From Methylobacterium tardum (GTDB taxonomy: Bacteria > Pseudomonadota > Alphaproteobacteria > Rhizobiales > Beijerinckiaceae): DNA of 64,000 bases. Positions 27,703-38,010 of this stretch are shown one piece after another. The stretch lies in contig NZ_CP097484.1 in assembly GCF_023546765.1 (NCBI RefSeq), positions 1,057,501-1,121,500 of the forward strand. Reading direction: 5' to 3'. The position numbers and the translations under genes were made by a program. Positions within the stretch are counted from its first letter, which is position 1. Every line of letters starts with the position of its first letter. Under the pieces are notes generated by a model. That model did not search any database, was not told the origin of the DNA, and worked only from the letters and a program-made list of their open reading frames with translations.

Positions 27703-28598
27703 CGGCGCCCCCCACCCTGGCCACATCGCTGGCCCCGCACCCCGCACGCCGGATCACCGGGGCGCGCGAAATTGGTCATCTGAACCAGTACCGCTGCGTC
27801 GAGAGTTGGCGGGCGAGCGGCTTCCACGTCGTCAGTGTCAACGCCGCAGACGAGGCGGACGCCATCCGTACTGCATACCCGGATATGCCGGTCCTCGTCG
27901 CAGAGCGCGACGCGCGTGATCTCTGCAGGCGACCGTTGATACCGGTGTCCGAGATGATCCGCGCCCTGCAAGTCGCCGGGGTGACGTGGGGTGGCATCGC
28001 GAGCGCGGACGTGCGGGTTGCAGACCCCGATCTCCTCCGGCGCGTCGTCAACGAAGGCCGGAGCGGGGGCCGGCCAATATTTCTGAACCGCGCTAACGTC
28101 GTGCATCCCTGTGATGACGCTGGCGTCCTTGATCCCAGCGGTCCGTCAGCGGTCCTATTCGACGTCGGGCGTGCCGCTGGACTCGACGTCGAGCCCTTCG
28201 CCGTGGGTTTGCCCGGGTGGGGGCGCGCCCTCGCGATGGCGCTCCTCCTCGCGGGCTCTCAGGCCACCTGTCCGGCTGCCGCGGCCCTGCTGCACCTCAA
28301 TCATCCGAGAGCGTGGGGGGAGGACCTTCACCAGCGCTTCTTCGCGGCGTTTCGCACGCGCTTCTCGTCGGAGTTGGCAGTGTTGCAGTGCGAGAAGGGT
28401 GCCGACGCGCAGGCGGCTGTAGCGGATCTGGGGCGGCACGCGGAGACCTACGCGGACCTCGCAGCGCGCCGCCCGGGGGAAAGTGGAACCGCGGAAACTG
28501 CACGGCGCTACAGAGCGGCCTACGCCGCCGCGGTCGCGGACCTGATCCGAGACTTGGCGGTGGCGGCGCCTCAGGCCGAGATCTCGGGCCGGACATAG
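27699..28598 (+). CDS. Protein of GT-A-like type, function unknown
   Basis: A 299-residue protein starting at GTG 27699 inside the GTGA overlap with the GT41-like gene, the third coupled junction in a row. The pattern QYRCVESWRASGFHVVSVNA, ...VLVAERDARD, ...IPVSEMIRALQ, ...GGIASADVRV parallels that of the C-terminal part of the protein at 31980-33404 (VNSWRSYGALVLSINS, GVINSDIVL). The Asp-containing SADVRV/NSDIVL segment sits where GT-A enzymes keep the metal-binding DxD. A nucleotide-sugar transferase fold is therefore inferred, without a named family. Confidence 0.65.
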   Translation: MTAPPTLATSLAPHPARRITGAREIGHLNQYRCVESWRASGFHVVSVNAADEADAIRTAYPDMPVLVAERDARDLCRRPLIPVSEMIRALQVAGVTWGGIASADVRVADPDLLRRVVNEGRSGGRPIFLNRANVVHPCDDAGVLDPSGPSAVLFDVGRAAGLDVEPFAVGLPGWGRALAMALLLAGSQATCPAAAALLHLNHPRAWGEDLHQRFFAAFRTRFSSELAVLQCEKGADAQAAVADLGRHAETYADLAARRPGESGTAETARRYRAAYAAAVADLIRDLAVAAPQAEISGRT

Positions 28599-28609
28599 GA
28601 GATCGCGCC

Positions 28610-29085
28610 GTGTCCCTGGACAATTTCCTTCTCTGCGCCATCGCCGGCGTGCATCTCGAGGGTGAGCACGCTCTGTCGACCCTGCCCGAGGATCCGGACG
28701 CTCCGCCCCAGTTGCTGGCCGTGGCGCTCGCTCGAACGGGCCGAGTCGACGATCTGTGCCGTCTGATCCGGATTCGGAGCGACATGCCTGTCGGCCTGCT
28801 CGCCGCCTGCGGGCTTTTCCTGGGGCTGACTGGCGACCCTGGCCGGCGCGTCGCCTGTTCAAGGTCCTGCGCGAGATCGGGCCGTTGGACCCCGATGTCT
28901 GGCTGGCCATCGCTCGGTTCGAGGCCACCATCGGCGACGACGCCGCGGCCCTGCGCGCGGCCGCGATCCATGCAGAACTGATGGGCATCTCGTTCTCGAC
29001 TCCCGCCCGTGAGGACGCGACCCCAGCCGGGATTCCCGCCGGGGCGATCCGCATCCTTCGGGGCGACGTGAATATCGAACTCTGA
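28610..29085 (+). pseudogene. Small helical (TPR-like) protein with one frameshift
   Basis: GTG 28610 follows TAGGAGA by seven bases, only 11 bp after the previous stop, and opens a frame reading SLDNFLLCAIAGVHLEGEHA. Near 28845 the frame has to change for the conserved-looking continuation LFKVLREIGPLDPDVWLAIA and the end ILRGDVNIEL at 29085. One G seems to be missing at CCGGCGCG. The joined product is about 158 residues, alpha-helical and rich in Leu/Ala pairs like TPR units. It completes the coupled operon. The stop lies beside the IS256 remnant. Confidence 0.55.
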
Positions 29086-29086
29086 A

Positions 29087-29322
29087 CGCCGGATGGTGCT
29101 CTTCCCCATAGAGGCTGTCATCATCCGCTTTGTCAGCGCGACCCTGCCGGAACAGCACTTCAAGTGGGCCGTCCAGCGCTCGCGCTACATCACCCTGGAA
29201 AGCACCCCCATTGGGCGATGATTCTCTCGCCAGTCTGCCCACTCTGGCAACCTAATCAATCCGGCCCCGGTCGGTGATCGTGTCCACCAGGCCGAAGCTA
29301 CATCACGCCAGAAGACACGACC
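29087..29322 (+). pseudogene. IS256-family transposase 3' remnant with right inverted repeat
   Basis: The stretch [13 protein letters not shown] and the bases after it match the 3' end of the intact IS256 transposase at 55795-56994, including the post-stop sequence and a right terminal repeat (29295-29322, ending AGACACGACC). The left part of the element is gone. It shows that a relative of the intact IS256 was here before. Confidence 0.85.
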
Positions 29323-29410
29323 GGAAGAGGGTGTAGCGGTATCTACGGTCTGCGCTGGGGCGCTGACGGAAGTGCTGGGAATCGGCAAGCTGGAGGAGTA
29401 GGAAGCAGGG

Positions 29411-30067
29411 ATGCGGACCAAGAAAGAGGCACTATCACTGAGCGCGCATCACGGCTTCAATGCCTCGCTCGTCATCGATGTCGGCGTCGCGACTGGAACC
29501 GAGGGCCTCTACGAGGTTTGGCCGGATGCTCACTACGTCCTGGTTGAGGCGCTGCCGAAATTTAAGGACGACTTGGTGCGCATCGCATCCAGCTTGGGAT
29601 CCTGCGAGAGCATCAACGCCTTCGCCGGCCGCGCAGCGGGGACCGCCGATATCGCCACCGCACCCGATCAACTTCACGTTCACTGGCCCGCCGACATAGC
29701 GCCTCCCGAATGGCCGCGCGCCAGTGTTCCGGTCGTTACGGTTGACAGCCTCGTCGCTCGGCGGCTCGCGATCTCCCCGTCGACCCAGGCTGTCCTCAAG
29801 ATCGACGTCGATGGCGCAGAACTCGACGTGCTGGAAGGCGCCAAAGCTACGCTCACATGCAATTGTGTGGTCGTGATCGAGGCGGCGCTCCTCGATGAGC
29901 ACGCAGCACGCTTTGGCCGGATCGTCAACTTCATGACAGCACACGGCTACGAGGTCTGGGACATCCTGGAACCAGTGCTCCGGCCGAGCGACAGTCTGTT
30001 GTGGCAGGTCGATCTAGTGTTCGTGCCGCGCGACTCTGCGCTTCGCGCGTCACGCGTCTATCTGTAG
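29411..30067 (+). CDS. FkbM-family SAM-dependent methyltransferase
   Basis: A 218-residue class I methyltransferase of the FkbM type, which O-methylates sugars and other small molecules. VIDVGVATGTEG near residue 22 is SAM motif I, VLVEALPKF gives the acidic residue after strand 2, and LKIDVDGAELDVLEGA is the FkbM signature. VDLVFVPRD closes the domain. ATG 29411 is preceded by GGAGGAG at 10-15 bases. It stands alone between an IS256 remnant and the convergent CgeB-like gene. A role in methylating a glycan residue is inferred from the family and the location. Confidence 0.85.
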   Translation: MRTKKEALSLSAHHGFNASLVIDVGVATGTEGLYEVWPDAHYVLVEALPKFKDDLVRIASSLGSCESINAFAGRAAGTADIATAPDQLHVHWPADIAPPEWPRASVPVVTVDSLVARRLAISPSTQAVLKIDVDGAELDVLEGAKATLTCNCVVVIEAALLDEHAARFGRIVNFMTAHGYEVWDILEPVLRPSDSLLWQVDLVFVPRDSALRASRVYL

Positions 30068-30106
30068 CTCCGGCCAAATCGGGAGCGGCTTCCTTGCTTG
30101 ATGGCC

Positions 30107-31594
30107 TCAGGGAGCCTCGCGGAGCACCCGTCGCGCTTCTTGATAAAGCACGGTATGCCGGATCGCCGCCGGACCATCGTTGGGTGTGTCCTGCCCTTCC
30201 TCCTCGACGCAGCGTCTGAATCGGCTTCGGTCGAGGCCGAACCAACGGAGGCTGACGATCAATGCGCGCAGCACGGCACGCACGGCCTGCTCCCGTTCAT
30301 CGGCAACAGCCAAGCGCGATTCGAGCGCTGCCACCTCGTCTGCGACGGCACAGCGCATTATCGGAACGCCGGCCTGAATCTCTTCGGCTACGAGCATCTC
30401 TACAGGAGTTCTGCGTGGTTCCCTAACGAAGGGGAGCGGCAATGCCGAGCCTTCGGCAGGGCGATCGATGATCTGTCCGCCTTCAAAATGGCCGAAACTC
30501 CCCGCGATCTTCACTTCCAGCATCTCGGCGAGCGTGCGCAAGCGGGCGACGTATGAGTGCTGCGCGACGGCGTAGCGGTGGCGCCGCCACGCGCCGGCCT
30601 CACCGCCCGCATCGAACAGGCGTACAGCTTCGCGGTGCACTCTCTCGAGATCGCCGACGTCGCCTGCTCGGTAGCGCAGAACAGGGAGCGCGAGTTGATC
30701 GGCCGGGGGCAGGATCATCTCAAGGCTCTGGACATCATCGGACACGATCGGGATCTGCCCGGTCGCCAAAGCGTCGAACAGCCGGATCGGGACGTCCTCG
30801 TTCACGGCGAGCACCGCCGAAGTTTTGTGCCGGCACCACTCCTCGAACTGCTCCTCGCCGGACTTAGAGAAGTAGCGGTGGCTCTCGTTGGGCTCGTTGT
30901 ACGGTATGAGGAACAGGTTGTTTCCGGGTATGCGCTCGATGGCGGTGCGCAAGAAAGCCTCTCGGGAGAACGAGTCATTATACCCCCGGAAACCTCCATA
31001 CAAAGCGTCGACGCGCGGCCCAACCATGTACCTTCCTGCAAACGCCTCAACATCAAGTGGTTCCCACTGGCCGAAACAACACGGCAGGAGGCCAAGACAA
31101 TTGCGAGCTACCGAACGCAGGTAGTCGACCCGGGTCGGATGGGCGTGCACATAGAAATCGAATTCAAACGCTAGCCGAAGCGACTGCTCAAATTCGTGAT
31201 GATGATCAATCAACCATATGATACCTACGCGAGGTTTGGCCTCGTCGTGCAACAATTTTAATATATCTTGCAGTCTTTCCGGCTTCCCGTAAAAATAATT
31301 CCAATTTATGAAGATGATATCGCAATCGGCGAGTTGATCGGCAGCGCGTATACTGAAGCTATAGGATCGTTCACCCACTTGGAAGACTTGGTCCTGAGTC
31401 ATAGGCCATAATGCGACCACGCCGACTTGGAGATGCTTCTCCTCCCCAAGCTGGTGAAGCTTTTTCTCGACGCGCGCATGCCCCAGTCGGCTGTCAGGCA
31501 TGCCCAGGCGCAGGAGATTGCGTGGATCGCCCAGCACCTCCAAACTGCTCTGGATGCCGCAGACGGCATCGCGCAATGCCTGATCCTTCAACAT
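30107..31594 (-). CDS. Glycosyltransferase-like protein of CgeB/GT-B type
   Basis: A 495-residue soluble protein. Hydrophobic strands in a GT-B arrangement include ADQLADCDIIFINWNYFYG, PRVGIIWLIDHHHEF and FDFYVHAHPTR. The C-terminal lobe has EDVPIRLFDALATGQIPIVS, which resembles the ErlFEalasGtvpiv stretch of CgeB-like glycosyltransferases. The last 100 residues form a charged helix (DEVAALESRLAVADEREQA), probably coiled coil. The length and lobes support a transferase, but no donor can be assigned. ATG 31594 has only a weak AGGCGA site. Downstream on the same strand from the genes at 31733-34116. Confidence 0.65.
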   Translation of the reverse strand: MLKDQALRDAVCGIQSSLEVLGDPRNLLRLGMPDSRLGHARVEKKLHQLGEEKHLQVGVVALWPMTQDQVFQVGERSYSFSIRAADQLADCDIIFINWNYFYGKPERLQDILKLLHDEAKPRVGIIWLIDHHHEFEQSLRLAFEFDFYVHAHPTRVDYLRSVARNCLGLLPCCFGQWEPLDVEAFAGRYMVGPRVDALYGGFRGYNDSFSREAFLRTAIERIPGNNLFLIPYNEPNESHRYFSKSGEEQFEEWCRHKTSAVLAVNEDVPIRLFDALATGQIPIVSDDVQSLEMILPPADQLALPVLRYRAGDVGDLERVHREAVRLFDAGGEAGAWRRHRYAVAQHSYVARLRTLAEMLEVKIAGSFGHFEGGQIIDRPAEGSALPLPFVREPRRTPVEMLVAEEIQAGVPIMRCAVADEVAALESRLAVADEREQAVRAVLRALIVSLRWFGLDRSRFRRCVEEEGQDTPNDGPAAIRHTVLYQEARRVLREAP

Positions 31595-31732
31595 GTAAGA
31601 TCGCCTATCACGATTGGTCAGATATCGACGACGAGCGTGCAGAGCTTGGCCTAGCAGACAGCGGCTGTGATGCGGCAGTCGATGGCTAAAGCTTGGGTGA
31701 AAGATCGCTGCCCCCCGATAGTCTTCGGTCGG

Positions 31733-31990
31733 TCACGCTGAACTCTCGGTGATCGCTCTTCCCCACCGAGTCAGCGCCGCTTCGAGGCTCTCTCCCAATC
31801 CCGCTGGACTCTGATCACCTAAAGCTACGCTTGCCAAGAGCCGGACAAACTCTCCACTCGACGCGCCCTGTAGACAGCGGAGATAAGCTTCCGGCGAACG
31901 AGCCGCAGCCGGAGGACACGCGCGATTGCGGAGCCACCGCCCGACACCACACCTTTCATGTGATCGCTGCGACCGGCGCCTAGACCTCAT
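31733..31990 (-). CDS. Possible small ORF (85 codons) between two glycosyltransferase genes
   Basis: The ATG at 31990 overlaps the end of the preceding gene by 11 bp. The second half (SPEAYLRCLQGASSGEFVRL) looks like a natural helical protein, but the first third is Arg-rich and atypical. It might be a fragment of a lost gene. No family is recognised. The rest of the interval 31595-31979 shows nothing. Confidence 0.3.
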   Translation of the reverse strand: MRSRRRSQRSHERCGVGRWLRNRACPPAAARSPEAYLRCLQGASSGEFVRLLASVALGDQSPAGLGESLEAALTRWGRAITESSA

Positions 31991-33404
31991 TTATCGCCAA
32001 TCTTCCTTTTTGGATCAAGGCTTTGATGAATTCAGCTAAGCGGCCGGCGAAACGCGCCGGCTCAAGGCCGAACTGAACCTCACTGCCACATGCCTCCGCG
32101 AAATCTGCCAACAGACGGGCGCCGTAACCCAACAAACCCCGATTTCCAACCGTCGCGATCTCGCGAAGTACCACTTGCCCGAAATCGGAAAAAATATCTG
32201 GATCCCATCGCTGTTTATGCGTCTCATGAAAGGCCAACTTGCCATTTGCCAGGCAAATCTCGAGCTTGTTGATCGAGGCAAGCACAGGCAGCCAGAGATC
32301 CCACCAGGGACAGCCAAAAATGAAAGGCTGACTAGCGAGTAGATCTGCCCTTTCTCTCGGGAACATGAACCAATCGATACCGTCTACGAACAACTCACCC
32401 TCGTCTGGCTTTGTGGCGATCTCCTTTATGCTATCAACGTCAAAACGATGACCATAAACAATACAATGGCGCGCTGCATGCTTGATCTCACGCAAGAACG
32501 GCAGATTTGACGAGCTGAGAACGATATCAGAATTTATGACGCCGACGATCTCGTGATCTGAATGATTTAAAGCCGATATCATATCGGCCATATAGACGTA
32601 CGGCTTTCCATACTCGCGACGTGCGTCGCGCGGCGCGGAGACGAAAGTCACATCCGGGTAAATATCACGCAGAAGTTCGATTTCGTCACCGGAATTGATG
32701 GATAATACAAGCGCGCCGTAACTGCGCCAGGAATTTACAGCGAGACGCTGGATCTCATGCCGCATAGGCATCAAAGAGGTGATCAGGGTTATTCCAGAGA
32801 ATGGTTTGAGGTAGTCGATGAAAGCGGTCGGTTCGTCCAGCTCAGTCGCTTGTCCGGTGAGGATTTCAGTTGCCATAAGATTATTGCCGACCATGACGCA
32901 CGCATGAGCCGCCATCAGATCGATAACGAACCTATTCCTGTCCTTCAACTGCCTTACTATAGAGGGCAGGCACCGATAGGCCCTGATCACAGCCTCATGA
33001 TTGCCAGACTGGGATTGCACATTAAGATAACCCAAAAACGCACCGATCGCTTCACTCGCGACCTTCGAACAGGCATCCAACGACACGCCACTTAGTCTGG
33101 CAAACGCTTGGCTCGCGGCCTCCCAGTCTCCTGAGGCCGCTGCTGCGAAAACAAGGAGCCGGTAGCCGCTCGGAGCGTCTGAAGAATCGAGTCTCAGAAC
33201 CAGCTGCGCGCACTCCATTGCAGCCCGGTAGTGCCTACAATTGAAATATAACCACCCTAGCCATAGCAGCAAAGAGTAGTCGCCAGGCCTTAATTGTACG
33301 GCATCTTGACAGTACCGCAAGGCACTCATATGGTCGCCGCTCGCGTCCGCTCGTCGGATTAGATCGACGAGCGCTTCGACCTGCGCGTCTCTATCGCCAC
33401 TCAT
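31980..33404 (-). CDS. TPR protein fused to a GT-A-like domain
   Basis: A 474-residue protein. Residues 1-170 contain TPR-like helix pairs (MSALRYCQDAVQLRPGDYSL, LLWLGWLYFNCRHYRAAMEC). From about residue 205 a GT-A-like domain follows: LAVNSWRSYGALVLSINSGD, VTFVSAPRDARREYGKP, and VGVINSDIVLSS, a probable metal-binding site. DGIDWFMFPRE and GCPWWDLWLP complete it. The same domain, without TPRs, forms the product at 27699. ATG 33404 is preferred over TTG 33407. It is followed by the CgeB-like gene and preceded by an FkbM gene 37 bp upstream, so a three-gene minus-strand unit is likely. Confidence 0.7.
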   Translation of the reverse strand: MSGDRDAQVEALVDLIRRADASGDHMSALRYCQDAVQLRPGDYSLLLWLGWLYFNCRHYRAAMECAQLVLRLDSSDAPSGYRLLVFAAAASGDWEAASQAFARLSGVSLDACSKVASEAIGAFLGYLNVQSQSGNHEAVIRAYRCLPSIVRQLKDRNRFVIDLMAAHACVMVGNNLMATEILTGQATELDEPTAFIDYLKPFSGITLITSLMPMRHEIQRLAVNSWRSYGALVLSINSGDEIELLRDIYPDVTFVSAPRDARREYGKPYVYMADMISALNHSDHEIVGVINSDIVLSSSNLPFLREIKHAARHCIVYGHRFDVDSIKEIATKPDEGELFVDGIDWFMFPRERADLLASQPFIFGCPWWDLWLPVLASINKLEICLANGKLAFHETHKQRWDPDIFSDFGQVVLREIATVGNRGLLGYGARLLADFAEACGSEVQFGLEPARFAGRLAEFIKALIQKGRLAINEV

Positions 33405-33441
33405 CAAGAGGTAACCTTATCGCTTCTAATGAATTCGGAGC

Positions 33442-34116
33442 TCATGCGTGATCAAAAATACCCGAAAGCCTCTTGTTGGCAAAGAGAGCATCGTTTTCGT
33501 ACACTTCGACAAGCTCAAAGTCTGGCAGCAGGGAAGCGATCCCATCAAGATCGAGGGCCCCTTCGTAAAATTCCTGTTTTGAGAATTCCGTATAGAAAAA
33601 TCGCGTCCATTGCAGCATGTCGCTTGCCCCGCTGATGAGATCCGCCTCGGCTCCCTGGACGTCAGCCCATATGAAGTCAACTAATACGATTTTGTTGGAA
33701 CTGGACCACTGATCAAGAGTAGTGATAGGAACTTGTATTATATTTCCAAAACTCACCCAAGGGTGAGCCTGAAGGTGAAGTTTCGGCTTCCGGATCGAGC
33801 CTGACTGATCCCAGTCAGTTGGCAACCCTTGGATAATTCGCTGTTCCTCGCTGTGCGGCCATAAACCACCACTCTGGTGGAATTCAATGCTGCCGATCCG
33901 ATCGCCAATCGCGGTTTCGAACAGTTGCACATTCTTCTCTTGAACGCGTTCACGGAATCTCATAGCCGCCCGTGGGTCCGGCTCGAAAGCTATGACCTGG
34001 CCGAATGGAAAGGTCTTAGCCAACCTTCTGGTATCTGTTCCATCGTTGGCACCGACTTCTAGAAGCGTCGCGTTTGAACGAGCCACAAGCGATGCGATAT
34101 GATTAAGGTCTATCAT
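33442..34116 (-). CDS. FkbM-family SAM-dependent methyltransferase
   Basis: A 224-residue protein with SAM motif I LLEVGANDGTDT, VIAFEPDPRA for the ribose-binding acid, and the FkbM core VDFIWADVQGAEADLISGA, in which ADVQGAE replaces the more usual IDVEGAE. It is more AT-rich than its neighbours, as is the TPR/GT-A gene downstream, which suggests that the pair arrived together from another source. Probably co-transcribed with that gene. Substrate unknown; sugar O-methylation is the family's usual role. Confidence 0.85.
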   Translation of the reverse strand: MIDLNHIASLVARSNATLLEVGANDGTDTRRLAKTFPFGQVIAFEPDPRAAMRFRERVQEKNVQLFETAIGDRIGSIEFHQSGGLWPHSEEQRIIQGLPTDWDQSGSIRKPKLHLQAHPWVSFGNIIQVPITTLDQWSSSNKIVLVDFIWADVQGAEADLISGASDMLQWTRFFYTEFSKQEFYEGALDLDGIASLLPDFELVEVYENDALFANKRLSGIFDHA

Positions 34117-34531
34117 GCTGATCCGTTAGCTTGGCAACAACGTCGAACGGAACGGTCCCGGCGTAGCCGGCCTCAGGCCATGTGCGCGATAGGCGCACTT
34201 GAATTTTAAGTTTCTTGCTCATGCATCAAAAGGTCCACGTACCAAGATAACCGCTTCTCCGTTGAGCATGGACACGAGTTCGGCCTGGGCCAAAGCAACC
34301 ATCTCGTCATCCAAGCCGTCCCGCGAATGTGCGTCTAGCAATCCGGTGCGCCAACGTTTATGGCCAGATGTTTACAAGTCCATGCTGTCGAAGACAAGCT
34401 TCGGCTCCGACCTCAAATCTTGTTCGGGATGCGGATCTTAGCCCCCGCCCAGGGCAGTCCTGTTGTCGTTCCCTGACTGGGCCCGGGCATGCCGTCGGCT
34501 TGACGGACGTTTCAGCCGCCATCATGTCTGC
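34117..34531. other. Gap between FkbM gene and IS1380, gene remnant possible
   Basis: No intact gene is present. On the minus strand around 34220-34350, a frame reading RWRTGLLDAHSRDGLDDEMV and then GEAVILVRGPFDA looks like a natural protein tail but has no start and no family that I recognise. The rest shows nothing. Confidence 0.3.
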
Positions 34532-34534
34532 TAG

Positions 34535-36158
34535 CCTAACTTATTCACGAGGGCAGTGGATCTGAGGTGGCGAGCTTAGCGTAAGACATTGATGTGGCTT
34601 AGGGATTGGGTGCTGACGCCAACACCTGTGACACCATCGAGCCCGCCACGCCCGCCATGTCCAATCTTGACGTGCTTCCGTTCGGATTTCCATCCGTCCG
34701 GGGCAAGAAGCTCACATCCGCCTTCGATGGCGGACGCCTGACCTCGGACAGTGGCATTCTCTGCTGTTGGCTCAGGCCGCCCGACGGTTCGGCATGGCTG
34801 AGAAGCTCGCCGCCGTGATCTCGGACCGTCGTGATCCGAGCCGGGTACTGCATCCGCTTTCCGAGATCCTTCTGGCCCGCATCCTGGCCAACGCCTGCGG
34901 GTATGAGGATGACGACGACCTCAACTACCTGCGCGCCGACCCGGCGTTCAAGCTCGCCTGCGGACGCCTGCCCGAGAGCGGCGCGGATCTGATGAGCTAG
35001 CCCACCGTCTCGCGGCTGGAGAACACACCGGGCCTGCGCGACCTGATCCGGCTTGGGCGGGTGCTGGCCGGCCTGTACTGCGCCAGCTACGCCAAGCCGC
35101 CCGCTTGCGTCATCCTGGATATCGAAGACACCTGCGACGTCGTCCATGGCCAGCAGCAGTTGTCGCTGTTCAATGCCCACCACGATGACCGCTGCTTCCT
35201 GCCGATCCACGTCTATGACACCGCCGCCTCGCGCCCGGTGACGGTGATCCTGCGGCCGGGCAGGACGCCCTCGAGCCGCAAGGTGCGCTCTCATCTGTGC
35301 CGCTTGGTCCGAGCCATCCGCCGGCACTGGCCCAACTCTGCGATCACCACCTGCGGCGACAGGCCCTACGGCCGACCCGAGGTCATGGTAAGGTCGCGAG
35401 GACAACGACGTGGCTTACATCTTCGGGCTGACCGGCACCAGGGCGTTGGCGGCCAAAGTCGAGGCGACGGCCGATCACATCCGGGTGGTGCGGGCCGTCG
35501 GCGACATGGATGCGGTGCGCGGTTTTGCCGAGACCGCGCATGCGGCCAAGTTCTGGCGGCGCCAGCGCCGCGATGCCGCCCGCATTGAGGCGACCCGGCT
35601 CGGCATCGGCATCGGCATTCGCTACGTGGTCACAAACATTACGACCGGCACGCCCGAATGGCTCTACGCCGAGCTGTACTGCGCCCGCGGACAGGCCGAG
35701 AATCTGATCAAGCTGCACAAGAGCCAACTCGCCTCCGACCGCACCTCCTGTCGGCACCCGGCTGCGAACCAGATGCGGCTAGTTCTGTACATCGCCGCCT
35801 ACTGGCTGACGCTCACCGTGCGAGACGCCATCATGAAGGACCACCGCCTGGCAAGGGCCGAGTTCGCCACGATCCGGCTGCAGCTCCTGAAACTCGGACC
35901 CCGCATCCGCGAGAGCGCTGCTCGCGTCCGCTTCGCCTTCGCCGCAGCCTGTCCGAAGGCTGACCTGCTGCACTACCTCGCAGGGGCTCTGGGACCGGCA
36001 CCGGCCTGAGCCACAGGGCCGAGACGCCCCGACGAGCCCGCTCCCGTTCCTCAAGCATTGCCGAAACAACCTGGATCCACAGCGTCGAAGGCGCAGCGAT
36101 CTCGCGCGGCTACAGCGCAAAAACTCGATCCGTCGCCTGCCGGGTGAATAAGAGGGGC
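34535..36158 (+). mobile_element. Degraded IS1380-family element
   Basis: Terminal repeats CCTAACTTATTCAC (34535-34548) and, inverted, CCCCTCTTATTCAC (36145-36158) bound it; both share CTTATTCAC and then GGCAG. CTAG precedes the left end and CTAA follows the right end, a near-match for the 4-bp target duplication of the family. The transposase inside is broken. Confidence 0.8.
34657..36009 (+). pseudogene. IS1380-family transposase, two frameshifts and a nonsense codon
   Basis: The N-terminus FPSVRGKKLTSAFDGGRLTS is typical of IS1380 transposases. The frame changes near 34765. The next piece (RILANACGYEDDDDLNYLR) ends at TAG 34998-35000, where SQPTVSRLEN would be expected, so a CAG codon became TAG. 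It resumes in frame through CVILDIEDTCDVVHGQQQL (catalytic Asp) until a frameshift near 35390, and ends with YAELYCARGQAENLIKLHK, which carries the final Glu, at 36009. Inactive as written. Confidence 0.85.
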
Positions 36159-36369
36159 TAACTCGTCGCAATCAGACTGAGAGCGAACATCTAAGTCCAA
36201 TGAATAGCAGCGCGTTTGCCCGCACCGCCGCCCGCTGCCGGAAGGGAATACGGCAGGGCGAGGCATGTTCGGACAGGTGCCCGATCTGGTCGCGCAAGAG
36301 GCGACGTTGGGCGCACGGTCTGACAAGCTGATCCTGCTATGGTACGGAGCCACCTTCCAGGACTTGGCG

Positions 36370-37853
<1,484 letters not shown>

Positions 37854-38010
37854 CTAAATTATGAAGACATGTCGTTCGATCTGGAGAATAACGCACTGTC
37901 GGACCGAGATGACATAATGTTTCTGAAAGATGTCAGGTCAGACGACGACGGCATTGTCAGTCATGTAGTACGCCTGCGGTGAAGGCCGCGGTCGTTCTCC
38001 CGATGGGGTG

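Noticed and set aside
30557..31174. 205-codon plus-strand frame
   Set aside because: Opposite the CgeB-like gene and without motif.
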